Made by a program: the position numbers and the translations under genes
NCBI GenBank assembly: GCA_963682055.1
Contig: OY821745.1
Coordinates: forward strand, 22,007,342-22,071,341
DNA: 64,000 bases
Reading direction: 5' to 3'
Origin: Primula veris
Lineage: Eukaryota > Streptophyta > Magnoliopsida > Ericales > Primulaceae
The notes under the pieces: model-generated
The model's database searches: none
Told to the model about the DNA's origin: nothing
Seen by the model: the letters and a program-made list of their open reading frames with translations, nothing else
Part shown: piece after piece, positions 38,401-48,288 of the stretch
Position numbering within the stretch: the first letter of the stretch is position 1
How the letters are laid out: each line of letters opens with the position of its first letter

Positions 38401-39502
38401 ATAACAATAGCCATATCTCCAACAAAAGAAACACATTTATTTAGTCAAAATCTTCCCTTTATAGGACCTTTTTCCCAGTCCCCTAATAATAAAAAACATC
38501 ACAAACCGACAAATACAAAGTTACACCCTCGAGTAAAACAGCCTATAATAATTTTGTATATTTAACACTAAACATAAAATACCCAAATTTCCCATCGTTC
38601 TACCAATATACAGATTAATAGTGTCACTATAAAACTAAATCAATCCATTCTACGACAGAGAAGACAATAACAGATGATAAATGAATGAACAAATCGGATA
38701 AAAAAAATAAAATCAGAATAAAAATAAAAATGAGTAAAAGAAAATAGAAAGATTAAAATCAACAGAAGCCATTTCACAAAAGTACTAAAGCTGACAATAA
38801 TTGTTAACAAATCAATGAATCGAATATATATAAAAACCAAAAAATAAGGTCATCTCCATTTTACGAGAATATGACAATAGTCGTATCTCCTTAATAACAA
38901 AAAAACACATTTATTTAGTCAAAATCTTCCCTTTATACTTCATAGCACCCATTCACACTCCCCTGATGATAAAACGCATCATAAAAAAAAACATTCCTCT
39001 AAACCAATCAAATTCTAGCTACCCACTCGAGTAAAACAGCCGATAAAATCTTGTATATTTAACACTAACAAAACAGCCAATAAAATCTTATATATTTAAA
39101 TCAAAGTATAGTTACGCTCTCGGGTATAAGAGCCGATAAAAATTAAAAACTTGTCTATTTAACAGTAATAAAATAGCCGATAAAATCTTGTATATTAAAC
39201 AATAAACATAGAATACCCAAATTTTCCATCGTTCTACCAATATCCAGAATAAAACTACAACAAAACTAAAACCATCAATTCTAATAACAAATGATAAATG
39301 AATGAATGAACAGATCAGACAGATATAAAATAGAATCGGAATAAATAAATAAATAAGAGAGTAAAAAAAGAAAATAGAAAGATTAAAAAAAAAAAACCTC
39401 GGAATTAGCGGAGAGAAGGGATCGATCTAGAGAGAGAGAATCGGATCTGATGAGCCTCTGGAAGAGAGGGAGAGTCGATTTCACGCGCCCACTCATTGCC
39501 AT
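29426..39502 (-). CDS. ATP5: mitochondrial ATP synthase subunit O (OSCP)
   Basis: OSCP is the stalk subunit that ties the F1 head to the peripheral arm of mitochondrial ATP synthase in the inner membrane. Six exons: 39502-39398, 32243-32193, 31323-31080, 29953-29841, 29732-29646, 29551-29426. All have GT/AG borders and matching phases, giving 241 residues, the usual plant length. Residues 1 to about 43 form an Arg/Ser/Leu-rich, mostly basic presequence (MAMSGRVKSTLP...RNFATA). The delta/OSCP domain follows, with AENGRLK and the C-terminal signature EFGQKVFDMSIRTRAKQMER. No residue looks missing. The gene carries its own import signal and has no neighbouring partner genes. Odd points: a 7,154-bp first intron that holds an antisense LTR element, and a weak exon 1 donor (GAG|GTTTTT). 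A CT-rich leader lies just upstream of the ATG. Confidence 0.93.
30194..30731. mobile_element. MITE-like element, PIF/Harbinger-type
   Basis: Ends GAGCACTCTTAACTGGGT and (inverted) GAGCATTCTCAACAGTGGGT are imperfect terminal inverted repeats flanked by TTA on both sides (30191-30193, 30732-30734), the TWA-type duplication of Tourist elements. 538 bp, non-coding, in intron 3 of the OSCP gene. Confidence 0.55.
33590..34130. repeat. diverged intron repeat, copy A
   Basis: It shares, in the same order, a GGGCACTTTATATATAAACT...TTGTCCAACTA segment, an AATTCTA...ACACTA...GTAAAACAGCC segment and a CTACTCAATTAT...TTCCCCTAAAC segment with the stretch at 37795-38280. The LTR element inserted at its right edge. 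Confidence 0.6.
34138..34520 (+). repeat. 5' LTR of the non-autonomous element
   Basis: 383 bp, TGTAATGAACC...GATTCATTACA. One base shorter than the 3' LTR. Confidence 0.95.
34523..34534 (+). other. primer binding site, initiator tRNA-Met
   Basis: TGGTATCAGAGC, two bases after the 5' LTR. Confidence 0.92.
34703..36340 (+). CDS. large ORF of unknown function in LTR element
   Basis: 545 residues from the first in-frame ATG (34703, MPSYSSYSP); the frame is open a further 18 codons upstream. I do not recognise it. The first ~160 residues are rich in Pro, Gln, Ser, Tyr and His with no clear fold (PPPRPPDEPPW, SSPQHYSYTES). A charged helical stretch follows (IAEIFKKGRKDINAILKDHGDKMEAIIRKI), possibly coiled coil. 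The rest is strongly acidic, with DDDSILYDDKEFMKDDVEFDE. There is no zinc knuckle, DTG/DSG protease, D,D,E or YVDD motif. Position just after the primer site suggests it stands where gag normally is. It could be a degenerate or rapidly evolving Gag, or a captured host sequence. A second frame overlaps its end. Confidence 0.7.
   Translation: MPSYSSYSPVTSFGLSPPPRPPDEPPWQLRHSPLPNFLANEQRNPLQFPEYDVYQPTQIPTTHLSDQTYLQQHHNSLSHASSPQHYSYTESFSLNFHAQSQPHWCPQPLEPHLTPYSAQFSSLPTHRRSNTVHASEYQNQTISSFPIPSPYAFPQQNWDEHHNTGNVEHIRQHNDEIAEIFKKGRKDINAILKDHGDKMEAIIRKICENIQEEENGYKEEEHGESSSFVSEGKSVDHLVDHHEFTEMAPGESSSNINSDDLVDMLPGQNSSVKSDDNVSGNKSEVFDEIKINECLGSSKKTGSGIHFELPKDVFNVTVKVDNQEEQSTNFEKMEKLFRSVELVDKPGLEKVCNEQGIIENNGVFDDDSILYDDKEFMKDDVEFDEKIACAYEKCIRGDDHRTPTVEKSNNKLLSLDSIESRVDSSMENDYKVLDETLIEVIQLDMGKTFTLALPKHKASDEIPASFRILSEGTCDIYQEKIASKDHTNCFRSHSNIFPFNWKGLSHQWDYLWCTDIVTNDDNKFIHVHGKKIIASGVFFSGFRYS
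36258..36824 (+). CDS. second overlapping ORF in LTR element
   Basis: 188 residues in a different frame, overlapping the end of the larger ORF by 83 bases. It may be the continuation of that ORF after a single-base frameshift. It contains GFTRFHSKLYTEFVSEGN and is hydrophilic. No known domain seen. After its stop, another frame reads on toward the purine tract (YSQDTDYTRVKSHYHLEGK), so the 3' part of the interior looks frame-damaged. Confidence 0.45.
   Translation: MMTTNSFMCMARKSSPVVFSSQGLDIRNAGFDCWETMDSMIKFVVMQMLYEGNKKRLNNGNMELTVLRFVQNFETINNLCNIMNDDMERPIRKTKLMGFTRFHSKLYTEFVSEGNLFEGITDKLKDIPSYIYHFDPGENKGIMFFPTESQHRPELQASYKIDPLSSALQRIVLLLKKIIQIGRNYKMC
36910..37293 (+). repeat. 3' LTR of the non-autonomous element
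   Basis: 384 bp, near-identical to the 5' LTR; followed by the GTTAC duplication. Confidence 0.95.
37406..37482 (+). other. tRNA-like sequence with pol III boxes (SINE-like)
   Basis: TAGCATAGTGGGTAAAG (A-box-like, 37420-37436) is followed at tRNA-like spacing by TGTTCGAACCC (B-box-like, 37464-37474). The acceptor stem does not pair well, so it is not a working tRNA. Probably a SINE head or decayed tRNA. Confidence 0.4.
37545..37612 (-). other. tRNA-like sequence, opposite strand
   Basis: On the minus strand CCAGTGGTAGAATGT (A-box-like) is followed by CGGGTTCGACTCC (B-box-like). It faces the tRNA-like sequence at 37406. Probably a tRNA relic or SINE head; no cloverleaf that pairs well. Confidence 0.4.
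37795..39260. repeat. diverged intron repeat, several tandem copies
   Basis: At least four partial copies can be lined up (about 37795-38280, 38330-38630, 38770-39070, 39070-39250). They share ACACATTTATTTAGTCAAAATCTTCCC, TCGAGTAAAACAGCC, TATATTTAACACTAA and CCATCGTTCTACCAATAT in that order. A further copy lies at 33590, on the other side of the LTR element. Non-coding. Confidence 0.65.
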
Positions 39503-39552
39503 TTCCACAAACCCTAATTTACTCTTCTTCTTCACCTGATACACACGATATA

Positions 39553-39583
39553 TGTAGAGAGAGAGAGAGAGAGAGAGAGAGAG
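39553..39583. repeat. (GA)n microsatellite in OSCP leader
   Basis: About 14 GA units, reading CT on the gene strand, about 55 bases upstream of the OSCP ATG. Pyrimidine-rich tracts at this place are common in plant 5' leaders. Confidence 0.85.
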
Positions 39584-39637
39584 TAAAGAGAGTTGGTGTT
39601 ATTTTCTCGGGTGAGATATACTACGATATTAGTACTA

Positions 39638-39893
39638 TTTAGTCCCTCGGTTCGCCATGTAAATTATATATTAATATGTATATTATAAGTATAATTTTGA
39701 CTGTGTTATTGATTTTATCAAAATTGTTAAAATTATTTTTTTAAAATAAAATTATAAAATTTAACATTTGAACTATATTATTAATTTTAAAAAAAAAATT
39801 ATTCCGATAATTTTGATATAATTTATTAGCCAATTAAAATTGCACATAATTTCGTAATAAACAATTAAATAGAAACGGATGGAATAGTATTTA
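39638..39893. mobile_element. Stowaway-like MITE relic in OSCP promoter
   Basis: Left end ACTATTTAGTCCCTCGGTTC and right end (inverted) ACTATTCCATCCGTTTC are imperfect inverted repeats around a TA-rich interior. It lies about 140 bases upstream of the OSCP ATG. Diverged; boundaries approximate. Confidence 0.4.
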
Positions 39894-40683
39894 TGATCGT
39901 ATAGTTTAACCAAATTATATTTCATCCCAAAATTTATTATTGGCTTACACCAACCTCTAAATTTTCCTAATAATTTTGTTTAGATTTAGATTAATCTAAA
40001 TTTTCCTAGTAATTTTGTTTAGATTTAGATTAAGGGTACGTTTGACAACATATTTTTTTAATTCATTTTTTGATTTTATATTTTAAAAATTTGTGACTGT
40101 TTGACAAGTCAGATTATTCAGTTTCTAAAAATATGATTTTGAATCAAAAAATTTTGTTACCAAACATACCTTAAGAGCAACGCATCATGCGCTACTCCTC
40201 TATAAAGTATTTTTATAGTTTCATAGATTTTAGAAAATCGTTGTAACATATATAATTTGTTAGTTTCCATACTAAATTTTCTATTATAGGTTTATAACCA
40301 TAAACTTAGAATTCCTATTATGTCATGAATTCCATGAAACAAGAGAGTATTTGTTACTACAATATAATTGGACGAGTGACATAGGGTTTGATAGGCTTTT
40401 AAGTACCCGTATTGAAATAAATGAAACCTCTTCTCTGGCAAACGAGGCAGTTTTTAAAAATAAAAAATTAAAAACAGAGCTCGTCCTCCAACAGGCATTA
40501 CGATCACATCGGGACGGACTACTTGAGTGATGCCTATCATAGTGTAAGTGGTAATATAATGGATGGAAACAACACATCGGCCCAATGGACCAAACCATAT
40601 CGGGAATACTAAAGATTAATACGGGTCCGTCTCTAAACCTGTCAACCAATAAAACAGGAGGATGAATCATAGTACGCGACAAT

Positions 40684-40968
40684 TCAGGTGAGGGGGTTGA
40701 TATTTGGAGTGAGATTTTTGTGGTTACATCTCCGCTTATGGTTGAGATGTTGACACTTCATTCAACATGGCAAATAGCAAAAGAAAGAGATTGGTCTCAC
40801 TGTGTGCTCCAGTCCGATAATAAGTATCTAATAAGCTCCGTTTCAAAGCACCCTAGTACAGTTATTTTGGAAATCATGACAATAACCGATGATATGATTA
40901 AACTCCGAGGTGATAGTATATGGACTTTCATTTGGGGGCCTAAATCGTCCAACAAACCAGCTAATTGA
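40684..40968 (+). pseudogene. LINE RNase H-like relic
   Basis: The frame reads VEMLTLHSTWQIAKERDWSHCVLQSDNKYLISSVSKHP, the pattern of the RNase H-like (RVT_3) domain at the end of plant LINE polyproteins: an E-x-LTL-x7-A helix, then LQSDN in place of the usual ESD. Neither end of the domain is complete and there is no reverse transcriptase nearby, so this is a fragment. Confidence 0.4.
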
Positions 40969-41989
40969 CTCGACGTTTACGCTAAAGAGAAATTGATAAA
41001 GCATAGACTTTGGTCGGTTAATTTGTTCTCTTTAACAATAATTATTTATGTAATCGACAATAATAAATTGGACAATGTTATCTCTCTTTATTGATCAGAT
41101 ACATTACAATGATTTATTACAGTTGTACTTAATAAATTAATGCTCGGTGTAACTCTTCGGATTTTGACTTTGACTTGTAGACAGCCTGTACTTCTTAGTA
41201 AGATAAGCTCTGAAAAGTCTCTGTACTAATCTTTCTTTTTTCTGCATGGAAGTCAGATGATCCCATTGTACTGTTATTTGACTTTATATATAGTGATAAG
41301 TGACGGATCCCTATGATGTTGATAAGTGGTGCTTTCATCTGTAAGATCATGAAATTTCTATGCAATGGGCTTTGCTAATTGGAGTTCAACCCAATGGGTA
41401 ATTAGGTACCTTTTATATTTTACGAAGGAAATGACTTTTTTATCCTTGCTCCAATTATATTTCTTATGTTAAGATGATGGATTCTCATGAAAAACATATG
41501 GGTCGAGTTACTATCAAATGCCGCTCAACGGGTATTATTTTCATGTCGTATCAGAATGTCACTTATGCGTTTTACATGTTTTTCATGAACATTTATGGTC
41601 ATTTATTAACTCTGATTTGGCTTGATTTATATATATATACATCTCTGTTTAAAGAAACAAACATAAACTATTATATTTTATTAATTTAGTTACCATTTAA
41701 ATATTCTCTAACTTTTATGTGGGTCCTAACCTAAATTAAAATGCAATGAAAAACTCGTAAATTTATTAGTAAGGGAATGATGCATGGTTTCTTTATAAGA
41801 ATTTTTTTTCAAAGCGGCCTGGTTTGTTTAGTTGACATAGAGGGTGAGATTGGATTGAAAATAATTTGGCCCCACTAATACATGTTTGCTTGATTTTTTG
41901 ATATTTGACCATAAATGCATACGGACGGTAAATGACCCAGTCTATGAGTATTTGAGAATCCACCAATATGTATCACGGACTTATTTATT

Positions 41990-43333
41990 GACCCCGTTTG
42001 GTCGCGTTTTTTATATTCAAAAGTATACTTTTTACAAGTGATTTGAAAAGTATATTTTTTTGTTTACTTTTTAGTAAGTAAATGCTGTTTGGTGAATACC
42101 GTAAAAGTATACTTTTCATTAAAAATGTTGTTTGGTAAAATATGTTTATTTTTACTTTTTGAATGAAAATGAATTGTTTATTCAAATAATGCACAATAGG
42201 TACCACTTTTGAACTTATATGTATCTCCATAAGTTCATATTCCCTATAGGTACTACTTTTTAATTATTTACTTTATTTATCAAAACGCCAAATACATATT
42301 TCATAAAAAATAGAAAAAAACACATAAAATTATATAAAATAAAAAAAATCTCAAAATAAATGAAAAAAAATCACAAAAAATAATAAAAAAATTAAAAATC
42401 ACAAAAAAAAAATTTAAAAAAATTTAAAAATCACAAAAATCACAAAATATTAAAAAAAAGTTAAAAAAATAAAAAATTTATAAAAAAATCACAAAAATGA
42501 AAAAAAAATCACAAAAAAATCACAAAAAAATAAAAAAAAATCACAAAAAAATTATAAAAAATCACAAAATCACAAAATTTTAAAAAAATTACAAAAAAAA
42601 AAAATTTATTTTTTTTAATTTTTTGTGATTTTTTATAAGTTTTTGTCATTTTATATATTTTTTTTTGATTTTTCGGTATAAAAAGTGTTATATTGACAAA
42701 AAAAATATATATATATTTTTAAATTTTTTTTAAAATTTTGTGATTTTTTTCATTTTTTGTGATTTTTTGTAATTTTTTAAATTTTTTATAATTTTTATAA
42801 TTTTTTTTTTGTGATTTTTGTATTTTTTTTAATAATTTTTGGTGATTTTTGGTATTTTTTTATAATTTTTGGTGATTTTTTTATAATTTTTTATAATTTT
42901 TTGTTTTTTTTGTTATTTTTTATATTTTTTGTGATTAAAGATTTTATTATTTAAAGATTAAAAAATACAAAAATTAGGAAAATATAATGATGATAGGAAC
43001 TAGGTTTTGAACTGTACTTTAAAAGCATATTCAGATTAAAACCTACTTAAAAGTATCATCAAAAGTAAAAGTATCATCAAACTTACTTTTAAAAAGTATC
43101 ATCAAAGTTACTTTTAAAAAGTATACTCATAGACATTTAATTTTCACCAAAAGTATACTTATGAGATGACATCCAAACAAACTAATATAAGTAAAAGTAA
43201 AAATAAAGCCAAAAGTATACTTAATGGTTTACTTTTTAAAAGTAAACTTTTTACTTGACAGCCAAACAAACATACAATAATTAAAAGTAAAAGTAAAAGT
43301 AAGTAAAAAAGTGTGGAACCAAACAAGGCCATT
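41990..43333. mobile_element. large AT-rich foldback element
   Basis: Ends GACCCCGTTTGGT (left) and, inverted, GGCCTTGTTTGGT (right) are imperfect inverted repeats. Next to them both sides carry many AAAAGTATACTTTT-type motifs in opposite orientation. The core (about 42300-42960) is almost pure A+T: A-rich with ATCACAAAAA on the left and T-rich with TTTTTGTGAT on the right, so the whole can fold on itself. ATT flanks both ends, but a true target duplication is uncertain. No coding capacity. Confidence 0.6.
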
Positions 43334-44465
43334 ATATCTCAAATTACCCTTCTTTTTTACCTGTGTCACAACACTATCTTTTCTCACATACATGAGAAGA
43401 TGATATATACATACAATACACACATTCATATACCAACCACGGTAGATCGAAGGTTCCTTTTTATTCAAATTTAATTTTCGTCATCTTTCTTTCCATGTCA
43501 ACTCATTTTCATCATTGACAACCATTTCATCTTCAATTCGTTTGATACTTTTTCTCTATATATAAAGATTAAAAGTATGGGGTATTTTTTATGTAAGAAA
43601 ATACATGTTTTTTTCCTTTAATATTTTTCGAATATGATCTATTATGTTTATAAAATTCAGCATTTTTTTAGATCTATTTTTTAATTCGCGATAAAATTGA
43701 TGTCTTGAGAATTGTTATTGCAAATCTAGTTGTTTGGTTCTACTAGATTTATTAACAGTCTAGTGACTTTATTTTTTTTATATATATTGTGGGACTTTGT
43801 TTTATTTTCTTTGAAAAAATAGTTATTAATTGTTTATGTATAAAATTTCTTTGTATGTAATATTTTATTGTTAAGCATCTATTGTTGTTTGTATTTACGA
43901 ATTTCTGTTATGTTTTTTCTTATTATTAGATTTTCTTTTCCTTATTCTGAAAAAAAAAATGAGGCAGCTAAGTTGTTCATTGTTTTTTATTATTTGTATA
44001 TTTTGTTTAAATGATGGGCAAAATCGTAATTTAAAAAAGTTATCCATTTGCAAACTCAATGCAAACAAACACTTTGGTAAGGTTCCTCATCCGGACTATA
44101 AATACTCTCATATTTGTAGTCCACCTCTTATCACATTGTATATATAATCCCATCAAAATTAGTCCGGTAACTAAACGAGGCCTAAGTTTAATAAATTTTA
44201 GAGACAATACATATATTTTTTTTATAAGCCTCAAAACTGGGGAAATTGGGTGCTTGTGATGCAACTGCTATCTAAGTTTAAGTTTAAGGAACTCTAGAAG
44301 TGCGTGATGCAAGAATTTGTTTTTTAAAATAAAACCTTGGGAAGGAATTGGGGGATTTGGTGCTTGTGGCAACTTCTCTAAGAATTTTGAAGTTTACATT
44401 TAATTTTACATTTTATAAAATATCATGTTATCTATTAACTTCCCTATTATATTTATATTATTTTC

Positions 44466-44730
44466 TAGAGCTGAGTGAAAAACCGAAAAAATCGAACCAG
44501 ACCGTTAACCGAACCGAAAAAACCGAAACCGAAAAATTCCTGGGTCGGTTTCGGTTTTCAATAAAACCGAACCGAAAAAGACCAAAACCGGAAAAAAACC
44601 GAAAAAAACCGAAACTGGACCCAAAAAACCCGGTCCGGTCCAACAAATAAAAAAACCGAAAAGGACCGAACCGAAAAATATGTTCGGTTTTGGTTTTGCT
44701 AAAAACTGAACCTAACCGGATCGAACTCAG
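44466..44730. repeat. degenerate AACCGAAA simple repeat
   Basis: Repeated AACCGAAACCG and AACCGAACCGAAAAA words, with GGTTTTCGGTTC inverted in places. Both strands give open frames only because of the repeat. This type of low-complexity repeat is common in plant intergenic DNA. Confidence 0.75.
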
Positions 44731-44826
44731 CCCAATTATTTTCTCCTTTTATAAATAATAGTTATATGTTAAATCAAAATTTCCAACTACTAATGTGTTA
44801 AGGAGAGGGCCCATAAGAGACTAATT

Positions 44827-45050
44827 TGTGAAATACCGAGAATCGAGATATAGAGAGAGAAACAATATGAAAATAACAAAGAAGATTTATTATATTTCTC
44901 TAAAATTGAAGTACAATGAACTTGCGTTTATATACACAAAAAACTGCTTGTAACTAACTCTAGATATATTTACATATTTGACCCATCTAGTTAACTACTT
45001 AATACAAAACACTATCATATATCTACAAAGTAACAACACAATATCTAAGA
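44827..45050 (-). repeat. 3' LTR of copia element 3
   Basis: 224 bp. Plus-strand start TGTGAAATAC, end ATATCTAAGA. Preceded by TAATT. Confidence 0.94.
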
Positions 45051-45061
45051 GGCCCTCTCAA
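45051..45061 (-). other. polypurine tract of copia element 3
   Basis: TTGAGAGGGCC on the minus strand, directly before the 3' LTR and only a few bases past the pol stop. Confidence 0.7.
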
Positions 45062-48000
45062 GGTGGAGAATGTAGATTCAACATTCCCATCTTGGACTTC
45101 AAAAAACGAAACTGAGCACACCCTAAGGCCTTAGTAAGAATGTCAGCAATCTGCATCTTAGTACCAACATGAAAAAGCTTTAAAATACAAGCATCAATTT
45201 TATCTCGAATGAAGTGACAGTCCACTTCTATGTGCTTGGTCCTTTCATGAAAAACTGGATTTGTAGCAATTGCAATAGCAGATTTGCTGTCAGAAAACAT
45301 CAAAACTAGTTGTGGATGATCAAAACCAAAATCTTTGAGCAATCCTAACAACCAAACAAGTTCACAGGTTGCAGATCCAAGAGCTCTGTACTCTGCCTCT
45401 GCAGAACTTCTACTTACTATCTCTTGCTTTTTACTCTTCCAACTAATCAAAGAATTTCCCAAAAATATAGTATAACCAGTAATAGATCTCATACTATCTG
45501 GGCATGCTGCCCAATCTGAGTCAGAATAACCTTTTAAGTGTATAGAAGATGACCTGGGAAATAAAATACCATCCCCTGGAGAAAATTTAAGATATTGCAG
45601 TACCCTTTGTGCAGCTTGCATATGACTGACACAAGGTTCTTCCATATATTGAGACAGAATATGCACAGAATAAGCTATGTCAGGCCTAGTAATAGTAAGG
45701 TAAATAAGCTTGCCAACCAAACTTCTATAGCACGTAGCATCAGTCAACTTTTCTCCATCATTTTTGCTTAGTTTAAGATTTGTAGGAAAAGGAAATTCAC
45801 AAGGTTTACACCCTAAAAGACCTGCAGAATCTAATAGTTCCAAAGTGTATTTCCTTTGGTTTAGACATATACCAGTATGTGAATGAGCCACCTCCAAACC
45901 AAGAAAAAATTTCAATTTACCAAGATCCTTAATACAAAAACTATCATTCAAAAAATTCTTTACTGCTACTATCTCAGTCATACTAGTTCCAGCCAGAACT
46001 ATATCATCAACATAAACAAGCAGAGCAAGAAAACCACCATTTCTTTTTATAGTAAACAATGAGTAATCTGACTTAGAATGACTGAAACCATAAGATAGCA
46101 AAGCATTTGCAAGCTTATTAAACCATTGTCTACTAGCTTGCTTAAGGCCATATAAAGACTTAAGCAGTCTACAAACTTTGTTCTGGCCCTCTGAATTAAA
46201 ACCAGGTGGAATGGTCATATAGACTTCTTCATGGAGATCTCTATGAAGAAAAGCATTATTTACATCAAGTTGTTGAAGAAACCATCCATTAATAGATGCT
46301 GGAGAGAGAAGACACCTGATAGTTGTCATCTTTGCAACAGGAGAAAAAGTCTCATTATAATCCAAGCCTTCCATTTGAGTATACCCCTTTGCAACAAGCC
46401 TTGCTTTGTACCTTTCTAGAGATCCATCTGACTTATATTTAAGTTTATATACCCACTTGCAACCAATAGAACTTTTATTTGGTGGTAAATCGGTTATAAC
46501 CCAAGTTTTGCTTTCCTCTAATGCAGTAATCTCAGCTGCCATGGCTTTTTGCCAGTTTGGATCTTTAGCAGCTTGAGAATAAATGGTTGGTTCAACCATA
46601 GAAGATATATGACATATGAAATTCTTATAGAGAGGAGATAATTTTTCATAAGAAAGAAAATTATTGAGAGGATAACAAGTAGAGGTATTGATAGAAGGTG
46701 TATGCTTTACTTTAGATAGAGTACTACAATGAAAATCTTTTAATAAAGAAGGACAAGAAGTTTGTCTAGTAGATTTTCTTGTTGGTTGAGGAACTGGCAC
46801 TTCTTTTGGAGATGAAAGACCAGTAGAAGTTTGTGTGAGGAAATCAGAATGAATAATATGAGGAGAATTAGGTGGAAAATCCTCAAAGAAAACATTATTA
46901 GGGACAGAATTATTGGGTAAAGAAGAATTATTTTGAATGGAAAGTAAAGAAATATTATATGGAAAGATGTGTTCATGAAAAACAACATCTCTAGATAGAA
47001 AACAAGTCTTTGTAGCCATGTCATATACTCTATATCCCTTTGTTCCAAAAGGATAACCAATAAAAATACATTTAGTAGCTCTTGGTGAAAATTTCTTTCT
47101 ATGAGAAGCATTTGTAGAAGCAAAGCATAGACAGCCAAAAACTCTCAGAAAATCATAATTTGGTGCTTTATGAAAAAGAACCTCAAAAGGACTCTTATTC
47201 TGCAGCAGTGGTGTTGGTGTTCTGTTTATAAGAAAATCTGCAGTCTGTACACAAAATCCCCAAAATTCTAGAGGCAAACAAGCTTGAAACCTCAAGGCTC
47301 TGGCTATATTAAGTAAATGTTGGTGTTTCCTCTCAACTATACCATTTTGCTGAGGAGTATTGACACAAGAGGTTTGATGCATTACTCCATTTTCAGAGAA
47401 AAACTCAGTGAGATTAAATTCTGGCCCATTGTCACTTTGTACACATTTAATTTTGGTATCAAACTGAGTATACACAAAATTGAAAAAATTCTTCATTAAC
47501 AAAAGTGTATCAGATTTATACTTCATCAAATACACCCAAGTACATCTAGTATAATCATCAACTATGGTTAGAAAATAAGAGTAACCACCTATAGCAATAA
47601 CATGATATGGTCCCCAAATATCAACATGTATTATTTCAAAAGCATTCTTGGTCTTAATAGAACTACTAGGAAAAGAAAGTCTCTGTTGTTTTGCAAGAGG
47701 ACAAACAGAGCAAGGAGCATCAGAATTGCTTAAAAGAAAAGGAATTTTATTCTTTAACAAAGCTAATTTTTGATAAGAAGGATGGCCTAATCTCATATGA
47801 CATAGTTCAGAACCTGTTATAGAAGACACTGAAGCCTGTGGTATTTCCTTCTTTATTGGTAGATGACTAGACAAATGATAGAGACCTTGGTGTTGTTCAA
47901 CAAAACCAATCAGTTTCCCTGTAGCTAGGGCCTGGATAACACATTTAGAAGGTGTGAAAATAAGAGAACATTGATTCTGAGCAAGTATTTTGTGCATTGA

Positions 48001-48288
48001 TATAAGGTTGATGTGAAAACTTGGCACACAAAACACATCTACTATGATCAGTTCTGGAGTAATAGCTATATTACCAATACAAGTAACTTGTGATTGATCC
48101 CCATTAGGCATAGACACAGTCATGTTGACCTTCCTAGGTGAAGCCATGAAATAACTACTTGTATTCACTATGTGATTTGTTGCTCCAGAGTCCAATATCC
48201 AAAAAACTTTATCATTATGTGGAAAACTCAACTGTGCAGAACACGCAGAAAAAGAAGTACCTGTGTGTGAAGGAAACAACATTATCAT
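45058..48288 (-). CDS. copia pol polyprotein (protease-integrase-RT-RNase H)
   Basis: 1,076 residues, open throughout. Protease LDSGATNHI is at residues 32-40, then pre-integrase LCHMRLGHPSY and a C..C zinc segment (CSVCPLAK). Integrase D,D,E motifs are IHVDIWGP, VQSDNGPEF and NGIVERKHQH. Reverse transcriptase has WVYKLKYKSDGSLERYKARLV-type blocks and YVDDIVLAG. RNase H has GYSDSDWAACPD, SSAEAEYRAL, SDSKSAI and KHIEVDCHFIRD. The ATG at 48288 is only the first Met after a stop; in related elements this region is continuous with gag. Here it lies one base out of frame with gag, so translation would need a frameshift, or the copy is broken. Confidence 0.93.
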   Translation of the reverse strand: MIMLFPSHTGTSFSACSAQLSFPHNDKVFWILDSGATNHIVNTSSYFMASPRKVNMTVSMPNGDQSQVTCIGNIAITPELIIVDVFCVPSFHINLISMHKILAQNQCSLIFTPSKCVIQALATGKLIGFVEQHQGLYHLSSHLPIKKEIPQASVSSITGSELCHMRLGHPSYQKLALLKNKIPFLLSNSDAPCSVCPLAKQQRLSFPSSSIKTKNAFEIIHVDIWGPYHVIAIGGYSYFLTIVDDYTRCTWVYLMKYKSDTLLLMKNFFNFVYTQFDTKIKCVQSDNGPEFNLTEFFSENGVMHQTSCVNTPQQNGIVERKHQHLLNIARALRFQACLPLEFWGFCVQTADFLINRTPTPLLQNKSPFEVLFHKAPNYDFLRVFGCLCFASTNASHRKKFSPRATKCIFIGYPFGTKGYRVYDMATKTCFLSRDVVFHEHIFPYNISLLSIQNNSSLPNNSVPNNVFFEDFPPNSPHIIHSDFLTQTSTGLSSPKEVPVPQPTRKSTRQTSCPSLLKDFHCSTLSKVKHTPSINTSTCYPLNNFLSYEKLSPLYKNFICHISSMVEPTIYSQAAKDPNWQKAMAAEITALEESKTWVITDLPPNKSSIGCKWVYKLKYKSDGSLERYKARLVAKGYTQMEGLDYNETFSPVAKMTTIRCLLSPASINGWFLQQLDVNNAFLHRDLHEEVYMTIPPGFNSEGQNKVCRLLKSLYGLKQASRQWFNKLANALLSYGFSHSKSDYSLFTIKRNGGFLALLVYVDDIVLAGTSMTEIVAVKNFLNDSFCIKDLGKLKFFLGLEVAHSHTGICLNQRKYTLELLDSAGLLGCKPCEFPFPTNLKLSKNDGEKLTDATCYRSLVGKLIYLTITRPDIAYSVHILSQYMEEPCVSHMQAAQRVLQYLKFSPGDGILFPRSSSIHLKGYSDSDWAACPDSMRSITGYTIFLGNSLISWKSKKQEIVSRSSAEAEYRALGSATCELVWLLGLLKDFGFDHPQLVLMFSDSKSAIAIATNPVFHERTKHIEVDCHFIRDKIDACILKLFHVGTKMQIADILTKALGCAQFRFLKSKMGMLNLHSPP

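Larger units (their letters stand above)
32244..39397 (-). other. 7.2 kb first intron of the OSCP gene
   Basis: It splits the presequence between SANSE and FSRNF. It holds one complete LTR element (34138-37293), several diverged copies of an AT-rich repeat on either side of it, and two tRNA-like box pairs. Without the LTR element and one duplication the intron would still be about 4 kb. Confidence 0.85.

Noticed and set aside
41985..42230. Minus-strand 81-residue frame at the left end of the foldback element
   Set aside because: Composition follows the AAAGTATAC repeats; no homology or gene context.
44348..44650. Open frames on both strands across the AACCGAAA repeat
   Set aside because: Low-complexity artefact; no stop codons occur in the repeat word.
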